Assembly (NCBI RefSeq): GCF_965363235.1
Contig: NC_134843.1
Span: forward strand, 48,355,535 to 48,419,534
Source of the DNA: Mytilus galloprovincialis
Taxonomy: Eukaryota; Mollusca; Bivalvia; Mytilida; Mytilidae
Reading direction: 5' to 3'
DNA: 64,000 nt
The position numbers were made by a program, and so were the translations under genes. The notes beneath the pieces were generated by a model. The model was given only the letters and a program-made list of their open reading frames with translations. It did no database searches and was not told the DNA's origin. Position 1 is the stretch's first letter, and each line of letters starts with the position of its first letter. Shown here one piece after another: positions 51,801-63,810 of this stretch.

Positions 51801-54800
51801 GAATCTAAGTACATTTTTAGATTCAGCATATCAAAGAACCTAACTGATTCATTTTTTGTCAAAATCAAACTAAGTTTAATTTTGGACCCTTTGGACCTTA
51901 ATGTAGACCAATTTGAAAACGGGACCAAAAGTTAAGAATCTACATACACAGTCATGACAGTTAGATTCGGCATATCAAAGAACCCCAATTATTCAATTTG
52001 GATGAAATCAAACAAAGTTTAATTTTGGACCCTTTGGGCCCCTTATTCTGTTGGGACCAAAACTCCCAAAATCAATACCAACCTTCCTTTTATGGTCATA
52101 AACCTTGTGTTTAAATTTCATAGATTTCTATTTACTTATACTAACGTTATGGTGCGAAAACCAAGAAAAATGCTTATTTGGGTCCCTTTTTGGCCCCTAA
52201 TTCCTAAACTGTTGGGACCTAAACTCCCAAAATCAATACCAACCTTCCTTTTGTAGTCATTAACATTGTGTTTAAATTTCATTGATTTCTATTTACTTAA
52301 ACTAAAGTTATTGTGCGAAAACCAAGAATAATGCTTATTTGGGCCCTTTTTTGGCCCCTAATTCCTAAACTGTTGAAACCAAAACTCCCAAAATCAATCC
52401 CAACCGTTCTTTTGTGGTCATAAACCTTGTGTCAAAATTTCATAGATTTCTATTAACTTAAACTAAAGTTATAGTGCGAAAACCAAGAAAATGCTTATTT
52501 GGGCCCTTTTTGGCCCCTAATTCCTAAAATGTTGGGACCAAAACTCCCAAAATCAATACCAACCTTCCTTTTGTGGTCATAAACCTTGTGTTAAAATTTC
52601 ATAGATTTCCATTCACTTTTACTAAAGTTAGAGTGCGAAAACTAAAAGTATTCGGACGACGACGACGACGCCAACGTGATAGCAATATACGACGAAAATT
52701 TTTTCAAATTTTGCGGTCGTATAAAAAAGGAATAAAAAAACTAAATAAAAATACTTGCCATGTACATATTAGTCCCACATAAATTTTGTCTACATAATTG
52801 ATTTACCTTGTCTACAGCAAAGTCTGATGAACCATAATCCATTAATATATCCACAAACTCCTTTCCATCTGCCATTCCATAGGCATAGTGAAGAGCTGTC
52901 CTGAAAAACTATGAGGTGACAAAAATATTAAAGTTATTTTGAAAATAATGACTTTTACTTATTGTGAAAATGTATTGTTTAATGCTTTATTTCATCCATT
53001 AGTTAACATAAGACATTTAAAAATACTGATTCAAAGTGTTGATTTCAATTTGAATATGTCTTCCTCAATAAATAAAATAAATTGCTTCGCTGAGCGCAGC
53101 TGGATACGACCAGATGTCCAACCCTGCAAAGTGAAGGACAAAACGTACACAACATTCATGCTTGATACAGGTCTGAATTTGGATTGTAACTAAATTTTTT
53201 ACACATAATAGGTTTCTGACACAGAATAACTGTAGTCAAAGAGCTTCAAATAGGTTATATGATTTCAATTTTTTGCTTTTGTGAAATACACTATGCTGTT
53301 GCAAATTGAACCCCCCCCCTTTCCCCCCAGAAAAATAATATTTTACCCAGGTTTTTTGCTTTTGTGGAATACACAATGCTGTTGTAACCCCCCAAAAAAA
53401 AATATTTGAAGAAATTTTCTTCAAGATATGGTCAGTATCTCAATTCAAATTTCTGGGAGTTTGCAACCATAATTATCAATTTAAATACATTATAAAAGTT
53501 TTAATATATAAAATGACATACATAGTCATGGCTAAAATTAATATTAATTAATAGTAACTGCTAACCAGGTGCTCTGCAGGGCGCAGCTTTATACGACCGC
53601 AGAGGTCGAACCCTGAACAGTTGGGGCAAGTATGGACAAAACATTCAAGCCTGATACAGCTCTGAATTTGGATTGTGATCAAATTTTTGACATTACATGG
53701 TTTTTTTTTACACAAAACAAATGTCAAGATTTTACAAATCAATTAAAGATTTCTTCTTCAAACTTTTTAAATCTAAAATTAAATAGTTGACACAGCATAG
53801 GTTTCTGACACAGAATGAATGTGGTCTAATGAACTTAAAAGTTTTTTTTGCCTTTGAGCAATTCACTATGCTTTTGAATATTAATCCTCTCAAAAAAATG
53901 TTTGAAGAAATTTTCTTTTTATTTATGAAATCTGAAATGAGAAAAATTTAACCCCCCCCCCCCCCCCTTTTTTTCACATCCCCGTTTCCCTTTTTCCAAA
54001 ACTGATATCAATTCAAATTTCTAATGGAGTTTGCAACAATAACTACTCTTTTAAATACATCATAAAATATTAAAATGTAAAATAAAGTGCTTGTTATCAC
54101 TGAATGGTAAAGATTGGTTGGTAGTAAAAGTGAATATACATTGTTTATTGTATAAAACAATAAAAAAAAACTTCATCAGCAACATTTTATATTGGCAAAT
54201 TTCCAATGAAGTTATTTACATAAAGTTATTGGCAAATAAAAATAGAAAATGACATCATAATCATGTCTGGCAAATGTCCAACATACATTATCTAAAAACA
54301 TTTTAGATAAGATAAGGAAAAAAAGCTTCATCAGCAACATTTTATATTGGCAAATTGCCAATGAAGTTATTTACATAAAGTTATTGGCAAATAAAAATAG
54401 AAAATGACATCATAGTCATGTCTGGCAAATTTCCAACATATATTATCAACTACTATTCTATACAAAGAAAGATAACTCCAATTGAAAATTAATTGCTATT
54501 GCACAATATTGTGCAATTAGATATTTCTTGCTATTGTGCAATACTGTGCAATTGAAAATTTCTTGCTATTGCACAATACTTGATATGGAATCCTGATTTG
54601 GACCAACTTGAAAACTGGGCCCATAATAAAAATCAAAGTACATATTTAGATAAAGCATATCAAATAAGCCCAAGAATTTAATTTTTGTTAAAATCAAACT
54701 TAGTTTAATTTTGGACCCTTTGGACCTTAATGTAGACCAATTTGAAAACTGGACCAAAAATTAAGAATCTACATACACAGTTAGATTTGGCATATCAAAG

Positions 54801-57800
54801 AACCCATTTATTCAATTTTTGATGAAATCAAACAAAGTTTAATTTTGGACCCCCATTTGGACCAACTTGAAAACTAGGCCAATAATTAAAAATCTAAGTA
54901 CATTTCTAAATTCAGCATATCAAAGAACCCCAAGGATTCAATTTTTGTTAAAATCAAACTAAGTTTAATTTTGGACCCTTTGGACCTTAATGTAGACCAA
55001 TTTGAAAACGGGACCAAAAATTAAGAATCTACATACATAGTTAGATTCGGCATATCAAAGAACCCCAATTATTCAATTTTTGATGAAATCACACAAAGTT
55101 CAATTTTGGACCCTTTGGGCCCCTTATTCCTAAACTGTTAGGACCAAAACTCCCAAAATCAAACCCAACCTTCCTTTTATGGTCATAAACCTTGTGTTTA
55201 AATTTCATAGATTTCTATTTACTTATACTAAAGTTATGGTGCAAAAACCAAAAATAATGCTTATTTGGGCCCCTTTTTGGCCCCTAATTCATAAACTGTT
55301 GTGACCTCAACTCCAAAAATCAATCCCAACCTTCCTTTTGTGGTCATAAAACTTGTGTTAAAATTTCATTGATTTCTATTTACTTATACTAAAGTTATTG
55401 TGCGAAAACCAAGAATAATGCTTATTTGGGCCCTTTTTTGGCCCCTAATTCCTAAACTGTTGGAACCAAAACTCCCAAAATCAATCCCAACCTTCCTTTT
55501 GTGGTCATAAACCTTGTGTCAAAATTTTATAGATTTCTATTCACTTAAACTAAAGTTATAGTGCGAAAACCAAGAAAATGCTTATTTGGGCCGTTTTTGG
55601 CCCCTAATTCCTAAAATGTTGGGACCAAAACTCCCAAAATCAATCCCAACCTTCCTTTTGTGGTCATAAACCTTGTGTTAAAATTTCATTGATTTCTATT
55701 CACTTTTACTAAAGTTAGAGTGCGAAAACTAAAAGTATTCGGACGATGACGACGACGACGACGACGACGACGACGCAGACGACGACGCCAACGTGATAGC
55801 AATATACGACCAAAAAATTAAAATTTTTGCGGTCGTATAAAAATAAATTGACAGCTAATCACTTCAAGACAATCATTATTTCTTAATACATAATTTACAA
55901 GCAATGTAAGGGAGGTAATCATACAGTGTTCTTTAAATTGATTTGGATTACCTCCCTTACACCTGCTTTTAAATTGTCTCAATTAACCAAAAAAAACTGT
56001 GTTTTCCCCCTTTTTTGCCCCTGATTGCTAAATGGTTAGGTGATTTACACATTGCAATATAGAAAAGACAACTACCATTGCTGAAGAACATATGTTAACC
56101 TCTAGATGTCTTTTGGTTTATGTCTTTCGGTTGCTTTCTCATGGGCCTGAATCCCACATCTCTTTTTATACGACCGCAAAAATTTTAATTTTTCGTCGTA
56201 TATTGCTATCACGTTGGCGTCGTCGTCTGCGTCATCGTCTTCGTCCGAATACTTTTAGTTTTCGCACTCTAACTTTAGTAAAAGTGAATAGAAATCTATG
56301 AAATTTTAACACAAGGTTTATGACCACAAAAGGAAGGTTGGGATTGATTTTGGGAGTTTTGATCCCAACATTTTAGGAATTAGGGGCCAAAAAGGGCCCA
56401 AATAAGCATTTTCTTGGTTTTCGCACAATAACTTAAGTTTTAAGTAAATAGAAATCTATGAAATTTTGACACAAGGTTTATGACCACAAAAGGAAGGTTG
56501 GGATTGATTTTGGGAGTTTTGGTTCTAACAGTATAGGAATTAGGGGCCAAAAAAGGGCCCAAATAAGCATTATTCTTGGGTTTCGCACAATAACTTTAGT
56601 TTGAGTCAATAGAAATCAATGAAATTTAAACACAAGGTTTATTACCACAAAAGGAAGGTTGGTATTGATTTTGGGAGTTGAGGTCTGAACAGTTTAGGAA
56701 TTAGGGGCCAAAAAGGGGCCCAAGTAAGCATTATTCTTGGTTTTCGCACCATAACTTTAGTTTAAGTAAATAGAAATGTATGAAATTTAAACACAAGGTT
56801 TATGACCACTAAAGGAAGGTTGGGTTTGATTTTGGGAGTTGAGGTCTGAACAGTTTAGGAATTAGGGGCCAAAAAGGGGCCCAAGTAAGCATTATTCTTG
56901 GTTTTCGCACCATAACTTTAGTTTAAGTAAATAGAAATCTATGAAATTTAAACACAAGGTTTATGACCACTAAAGGAAGGTTGGGTTTGATTTTGGGAGT
57001 TTTGGTCCCAACAGTTTAGGAATAAGGGGCCCAAAGGGTCCAAAATTGAACTTAGTTTGATTTCATCAAAAATTGAATAATTGGGGTTCTTTGATATGCC
57101 GAATCTAACTGTGTATGTAGATTCTTAATTTTTGGTCCCGTTTTCAAATTGGTCTACATTAAGGTCCAAAGGGTCCAAAAATTAAACTTAGTTTGATTTT
57201 GACAAAAATTGAATCCTTGGGGTTCTTTGATATGCTGAATCTAATCAAAGCCTTAAAGGCTGTAAAAGCAATTGCTGTCATGTTAATGTTTGGGGACTTA
57301 TATATAATAATTAAACCTGACATGAGTGTTGTCTAGTTAGAAGTAAGAAGGTTTTAACTTTATATAAATAAAAGACTTTAGCAGAAAGTCATTTTTAATA
57401 TGTTTTATATTTCACAAGGAGAAAACACGTTTACCAGGCTAAAGTTGGGGTCAAATATACATGTGCTGAAACATATAACTCAAAAAGAAATCATCATGGA
57501 TTATCCCCTGGTAGTGTTTGTAACTGGGCAATAATTTCCTTTATTGATTTAATTTTAACAATTTTCATTATTAATTTATATTTAACCATTAACACAAATG
57601 ATTAAGTTAAAACATTTCAACTTTCCAGACGCAAATGTTAAAAAACGGGAAAGAAATAAAATATCTTACAAGACATAAACATGTAAAGAATAAATGTATA
57701 TTTCAGCTTAATAAAAATATTTTCATAATGGTACTTTGTCATCATTTTTAAAACTAAGTTCCAAACATTATTGCTCAGTTGATATACATGTATGTCCTTC

Positions 57801-60800
57801 TGATGCGGTACGAGCACAGGCACTTGTTTCTATCCAAAATAGTTTTATATGGATAGTCGACCTTCCTATGGATAGAAACAAGTGCATGTGGGTACGAGAT
57901 AACTATAATTATCATGCAATCCCGAAAAGGGGGGTCATCACAGACAAACATGACATTAAATCGTTATCACTGAACTAGTATATGTATTGTTAAGGGCCAG
58001 TTGAAGGACGCCTCCGGGTGCGGGAATTTTTCGCTGCATTGAAGACCTGTTGGTGACCTTCTGCTGTTGTATGTTTTTCTATGGTCGGGTTGTTGTCTCT
58101 TTGACACATTCCCCATTTCCATTCTCAATTTTATTATACGAACAAGAACAAACAGCTCTACGTTGCTTTGACATTGATCAATTTTCAGGAAACATTGCGA
58201 AAAATGATCTTCAATATTTCGAAAACATGTGAAATAAAATTGCTAACACGGTGGACCGTCGAGTGTCAACAAACGTAGTAGACTTGTTCACTGAAAAGAC
58301 GAGGATAATGGTTTCATCTGACATTTGTTATGCATACCCAGTTTTTATCATGATATTTAAAAAGACGTACTTTTTTTCAATCTATGTAACTAGAAAATTC
58401 CAAATTGAAATATCTCTTCATCTGGACCGACTTGGCATCTACTACGTTTGGACGGGTCCATTTTATTAGTAAGGTGATCGATAAATATTACGGAGTTTTG
58501 ACAGAAAAGGAAAACGAACTTATTGTTATGTGTTTTCAACAAGGGTTTCGTTCCGCTAAATTATTTGTGCAAACAAAGTTTGTCTATTTTTAGATTACAG
58601 GTAATCATTTGACACTACGCATTAACCTGTGTAGTGATTTTGATTTTACGATAAATGTATGAATGAACGATAATTTTATGAATGAACAAGAGCACCTGAC
58701 CTCTTAAAGAAACACAAATTAAACATATAAAACCGTATTTAATAGGAGATAATTCAGTTAAATTTTCAATACTAAATCAACAACTGAAATGAATCCATAT
58801 TTTGTTGAAACATCGTACGAACGGCGGAAAACGGAATCGCAGTTATAAAAATATACTTTTTTTCACTCGGACTTCTATGTTATTTGATAGTCAAACGGTT
58901 GACCCTTTAAATACAAAAATACATCTACAAGAACATATTCTGAAACTTCTTAAATCCACTAACGTTTTTTTAAAGTTTCAAGCTATGTATTGCATTAGAA
59001 AACATACATAGGTGTTAAAGAATGACAGACCAGGAGCCTGTTTAACAAAATACTATGGCTTGATATGGGCGGAGTCTCTGATCTGGGTCACAAAGATGGC
59101 CATACGCGATAGCATAAAAGCAATTGCTTTAAAAATGATGTACTTAGATTTTTGATTATTGGCCCAGTTTTCAAGTTGGTCCAAATCGGGTCCAAATTAA
59201 ACTTTGTTTGATTTCATCAAAAATTGAATAATTGGGGTTCTTTGATATGCCAAATCTTACTGTGTATGTAGATTCTTAATTTTTAGTCCCGTTTTCAAAT
59301 TGGTCTACATTAAAGTCCAAAGGGTCCAAAATTAAACTAAGTTTGATTTTAACAAAAATTGAATTCTTGAGCTTTTTTGATATGTTGAATCTAAACATGT
59401 ACTTAGATTTTTGATTATGGGCCCAGTTTTCAAGTTGGTTCAAATCAGGATCCAAAATTATTATATTAAGTATTGTGCAATAGCAAGAAATTTTCAATTG
59501 CACAGTATTCAGCAATAGCAAGAAATCTTCAATTGCACAGTATTGTGCAATAGCAAGAAATTTTCAATTGCACAGTATTGCACAATAGCAAGAAATCTTC
59601 AATTGCACAGTATTGTGCAATAGCAAATATTTTCAATTGCACAGTATTGCGCAATAGCAAGAAATATCTAATTGCACAATATTGTGCAATAGCAAGAAAT
59701 TTTCAATTGATTGGAGTTATCTTTCTTTGTCCAGAATAGTAGTTGAATAAACTTAAATCATTGTTTTATACAATATACAATGTATATTCACTTTTACTAT
59801 CAACTGATAAATTAAAACAATCTTTACCATTCAGTGATAACAAGCACCTTTTGTTACATTTTAATATTTTATGATGTATTTAAATGAGTAGTTATTGTTG
59901 CAAACTCCATTAGAAATTTGAATTGAGATCAGTTTTGGAAAAAGGGAAAGGGGGATGTGAAAAAAAAATGGGGGGGGGGGGGGGGGGGGGGAGGTTAAAT
60001 TTTTCTCATTTCAGATTTCATAAATAAAAAGAAAATTTCTTCAAACATTTTTTTGAGAGGATTAATATTCAACAGCATAGTGAATTGCTCAAAGGAAAAA
60101 AAAGTATTTTAAGTTCATTAGACCACATTCATTCTGTCAGAAACCTATGCTGTGTCAACTATTTAATCACAATCCAAATTTAGAGCTGAATCCAGCTTGA
60201 ATGTTGTGTCCATACTTGCCCCAACCGTTCAGGGTTCAACCTCTGCGGTCGTATAAAGCTGCACCCTGCGGAGCATCTTTTTATTTATATTGACATAGGA
60301 TGGTCTAAACAACTGCTTATATAGATCTTACACTTTTGTACATGCTTTACCTCCTATCAAAATATGTGTTTACCTGGTCTCTGACAGAATCCAATTTTTG
60401 TTTACATTGATAAACCAATGCTTCTGCTATCTCACAGCAAGTCTTCATATCTTTTCTTAGCACAGCTTTGTGTAAGGCTGGCTGACCTTTAGCCTGGACA
60501 TGAAAAAAGGTCCAAAGCAAATTATTTTTGACATTTCAAAAGAATAGAATAAAATATATAGTAACAAGGCAATTTTCAAATCAATTGTTTTGTGCATAAT
60601 TGATATCAATGAAATCAGTCTCTTCCTTTAGACTAATATTAGAAGTAGATAATAACCTCCAAACATGAAAACTTTCTAACTTTGCATAGTCATGTTACAC
60701 AAATAACCATTCCAAGCAAAATTGATGGATCAAATTAGTATCCTTGAATATTTAAAATAAATGTACCAATTCTTAATTAACTGCATATTATACTTATTAT

Positions 60801-63800
60801 ACATTTCTGTAATCAATGAACTGTGAATGAGAGTGAAGGCCTAATTCATCTCCATTTTATACAGAAGTATAGCTGTAGATGCGCCTGAATACCAAACTGG
60901 AAAACAGGAGATATGAGTTGAAATAATAAATATTTTTCCTATTTTTTTTTACCTGGATCCTACTATCAGCCAAACAATTCTGTAACTGTTTACATTTGTC
61001 ACAATACATCAAATCTTTGACTTTTTCACTTTCACACATTTCAACTGCTTCATGGAAATCTTCAATTTGAGTCTGTACAAAAGAAAAAAGTTAAGAAAAT
61101 AAATGAAGCAGTTTTATATATTCTTGTATGAGAATTAGATGATAGTTTCAGTCATTGATCATTTTTATAGATCTTGGATTGCTGCTCATTCTACTATTTC
61201 AAGTATCTGTCAGTAAGTAAGTCTCGACATTCTAATAATTGCTGCCCATTAAGATCTTCCCAAATTATTAAGATAAAACTATAGAAACAATTATTTGCTC
61301 TTTATGCTTATGATTTATCATTAGCCATGGTGGTTTGGCAGTGAGGACAAAAACAAGATACTTTTTACTACAAACCATAAGGATCATTCAGACCAATAAA
61401 GTTGGGAAAGGAAATGGGGAATGTGTCAAAGCAACAACAACCCGACCATAGAGCAGACAACAGTATGGTTAAATAAGTTCACTGGTTTCTGAGGAGATGA
61501 TTTTTAAAAAGTTTACGCCAACAGACTCTAAGCTCACATTGACCATAGAGTTTGTAACCTTAACCTAAGTTTACTTTGACCTTTAAAGTAGAGAAGCTAC
61601 ATGTATCTTCTTGTTTGAACACCTGAAGGTGGTGAACAAGAATACTAATTATCATTTATCTCCAAGTGGAATTTAAGATACAGATTGACACAACATGTTT
61701 AGGAAACATAGACAAATAAATTGTTATAAATACAACACATTTCTGTAGATCTTCTGGCAATAGTCCATATTTTTATTTTCAATGACGTTTTTGCCATGCT
61801 ATTATATACTGAGTGCCATTGAAAATGCAACACTTGGCTTTGCAAAAATAAAATTTATATTAGTAATGATAATCTTTCAAAATAAATTGTTCTTGAAAAT
61901 TAACAATTTTAACAATAGATCGATATCAAACAAAAATGTTTCATTGTTATCCTTCGGGAGCAATAGGTAAACGAAACATCAAATGTCGAATCATCAACTC
62001 ACAGTCCTAACAAAAAATGTTATAACCCTGTTGTGCAGCGCAATCTCAACAGCGCCGTGGGGTTGATCATCCAGAACGTTTAATGTGACCCCGAGGAATG
62101 TTATTCCACTTGTCCCACAAAGCAAACTCAAGCTAACTTTATGATATTGGTGGTGGGTGCCAAATGTCTATGTAACCACTGACGGTTTTTGGTACATAAT
62201 GAATGATCTTTGGTCTACTGAATTCAATGTTTACGCCACAGAGCCGTTTAGATGTCACTAAGAAAGACTGTGGTGCTCTCAATTTCTGCGCAAATGGTGC
62301 TTGACTGAAATTGCTCCAAAGGTTCTACTGTGACCACCATTGAACTCTCGACGACCTTTGGACAGACATCAGAGTCGATATCAGATATGTTAAAGACCAA
62401 ATGTATCGGTCTCGCTGAGCGTTTCTTGCTATTTGTACCCCGGGATGTGGCTTATCATTAAATGATCCATTTTAGTTAAATTTAAGGATGATTTGGGTTA
62501 TTGTAGAGGCTATAACTTCAATCTTCTCGTAATTGTATACTGTGAAAGGCTTCATTGGATCATGCTCAAAACTGCATGTCATGGTTGTCAGAAAGTTCTG
62601 GCATTTACTCAGATGTTTATTGCAGTTTCTTAACAATAAGGGCTGAAAAATTCATGACATTAGCCAAGCTTTAAATGACAAAATCGTGGAAAATGGTGCG
62701 TTTGTTAAAAAGTGGTGAACTCGGTTTATGTCTGTTCAAAATAACCTTTACTTCACATTTGTTCCAAAATTCACTCAACTGTAAAGTTGTCGACAATTGT
62801 CTTAAAAGTTATTTTCAACCAACTATACAAAGTTCTAATATAAATAAAATAAAAATTATAAAGTTTTCGGAAAAACAAAAGTGTTGCATTTTCATTGGCA
62901 CTCAGTATATATAAAGAAAATTATGGATTGGGTATTCTTGAATGTGTTATTTGGCATATTCAACTTTATGTAACAAAACATTAATGCTTTTTTATCACAG
63001 GAATTTTACAAAAAAAGTCAGTTGAAACAATAATTTGAGACTAATATTTGTTGAAATACTGTTGATTGAAATTGCTGCAAGTTTTGTTTATTTGAAATCG
63101 ATTTTACATGTATCTCTATTGGTCAATCAATTTTTCCCAAATTAAGTTAAAAAGGGGGGGGAGTCGGGGAGTCAGTGAAAAAACTATGTGAATTAAGTTT
63201 TTTATCCTACATTGAACGTTTGATGTCGTCCCTTAGTCATGGATATATGATTTCGTGGTTTGCCAAATTCTACATACAAGACTATATAACATTTGTATTT
63301 CGTTGAACACTTAAATTTGGGGTTCATCTTTACCCTAGAATTCCACAAAAATTGATATCTCACAAATAATAATGAATTTTTAGTAAGATATTTATTACAA
63401 TATCAAATGATAGTGAGGTGAACGGGTTGTGAATTCTGGCTGCTAATCAATTTTCTTTTTAAATCAACTCACTATATAACCTTTCACAGATTCTGAATAT
63501 TCTTCCTCTTCTTCATTTACTTCCTCCTAAAATGACATATGATAAATGTTTCATAAATAATTACAATGATTTACATTTACATAATTAGTAATCATTTCGT
63601 TCTTATTTGGGTTTTTTTAAATATATATTCCAATATTTCAAAATTTCAAAATCAACATAGAAATAATATTTTTTTTTAAAACTGGGAAAATAAATCTAAA
63701 ATTCTTAATCAATTAACCTGCAATATCTTAGGAATAGCTGTATAACCATGCAAGAGTAGGATCTGTTTCTGCTTGCTATATTCTTCATTGTTACACCATA

Positions 63801-63810
63801 AACTGACATA
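48864..63810 (-). CDS. Ankyrin-repeat protein, last seven exons (5' part outside window)
   Basis: Exons in transcript order: 63810-63718, 63526-63473, 61072-60953, 60493-60374, 52908-52807, 50232-50152, 49247-48864. Every intron is phase 0, and together they encode 317 residues plus stop. The segments read YVSLWCNNEEYSKQKQ..., an acidic EEVNEEEEEYSES linker, TQIEDFHEAVEM, then two ankyrin-type repeats (GQPALHKAVLRKD... and RTALHYAYGMADGKEFVDIL) with a closing DKDGRSPLAFKDR. A conserved-looking block follows (PEPDPWSVRLQMPVVGYLID), then an eight-His tract and an acidic C-terminus. The intron after 50152 uses a GC donor (CAG-GCAAGT). Ankyrin repeats bind other proteins; I do not recognise the orthologue, and the start lies beyond the window. 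Introns hold several of the mobile elements described here. Confidence 0.8.
50757..52728 (+). mobile_element. TATACGACCGCA element, full copy 2
   Basis: It is almost identical to copy 1 along its whole length (a few substitutions and one- to several-base indels, e.g. in the GACGACG stretch), in the same orientation, and lies in the ankyrin-gene intron between exons 52807 and 50232. It is flanked by A-runs (TTTAAA on the left, AAAAAA on the right). Confidence 0.75.
53081..56045 (+). repeat. GCTTCGCTGAGCGCAGC element interrupted by a TATACGACCGCA copy
   Basis: The head starts at 53081 as at 18791. The text breaks near 53564 and resumes after 55841 (CATAATTTACAAGCAATGTA, GGATTACCTCCCTTACACC, TTTTCCCCCTTTTTTGCCCC), matching 19142-19180 and 24300-24400. 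This copy is therefore the paralogue that shows the empty MULE site. Confidence 0.6.
53565..55840 (+). mobile_element. TATACGACCGCA element, copy 3, nested
   Basis: It starts CCAGGTGCTCTGCAGGGCGC and ends GCGGTCGTATAA. It is more diverged than copies 1 and 2 and longer, with a duplicated block of about 130 bp (CTTCATCAGCAACATTTTAT at about 54170 and 54328) and a long GACGACGACG run (55741-55785). Confidence 0.7.
57815..57890. mobile_element. MITE with CACAGGCACTTGTTTC termini, 76-bp minimal copy
   Basis: It starts CACAGGCACTTGTTTCTATC and ends GAAACAAGTGCATGTG, little more than two inverted ends. A perfect 8-bp target duplication GGTACGAG lies at 57807-57814 and 57891-57898. Same family as 28895-29170. 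Confidence 0.85.
57960..58133 (+). repeat. CTCAATTTTA-ended repeat, intermediate copy
   Basis: It contains TTATCACTGAACTAGTATAT, then the GGACGCCTCCGGGTGCGGGA block and GGTCGGGTTGTTGTCTCTTT, and ends CTCAATTTTA. It is longer at the 5' side than the copy in the Penelope-like element and shorter than that at 25205. Confidence 0.7.
59470..59705. repeat. Array of ~36-bp units built on TTGCACAGTATTGTGCAA dyads
   Basis: Six to seven units of the form AATAGCAAGAAATTTTCAAT plus TGCACAGTATTGTGC lie inside copy 4. Each unit contains a self-complementary core. Shorter versions are at 45190-45360, 51300-51480 and 54490-54580. Confidence 0.75.
61803..62912. mobile_element. Tc1/mariner-like TIR element, about 1.1 kb
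   Basis: The ends TATATACTGAGTGCCA and TGGCACTCAGTATATA are inverse, continuing inward as GAAAATGCAACACTT / AAGTGTTGCATTTTC with one mismatch in about 33 bp. TA-rich borders fit a TA target duplication. The interior is long enough for a decayed transposase but shows many stops on both strands and no motif I can name. It sits in the ankyrin-gene intron between exons 63473 and 61072. Confidence 0.65.

Larger units (their letters stand above)
57245..59128. mobile_element. 1.9-kb block inserted in copy 4
   Basis: It contains a 76-bp MITE, the CTCAATTTTA-ended repeat and about 1 kb of unrecognised DNA (58140-59100). TAAAAGCAATTGCT occurs at 57263-57276 and again at 59115-59128, near both edges in direct orientation. 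No domain was recognised in the short frames at 58251-58593 and 58802-59011. Confidence 0.5.
56165..60277 (-). mobile_element. TATACGACCGCA element, copy 4, inverted and split
   Basis: Its tail lies at the left (TTTATACGACCGCA at 56165) and its head at the right (CTGCGGAGCATC at 60277). The body is continuous from 56165 to about 57244 and from about 59129 to 60277; the break falls inside the GATATGCTGAATCTAA phrase, where other copies read on to ATGTACTTAGAT. A foreign 1.9-kb block fills the gap. Confidence 0.7.

Noticed and set aside
58251-59011. Possible gene in the 1.9-kb insert
   Set aside because: Short frames without recognised motifs, splice consistency or conservation evidence.
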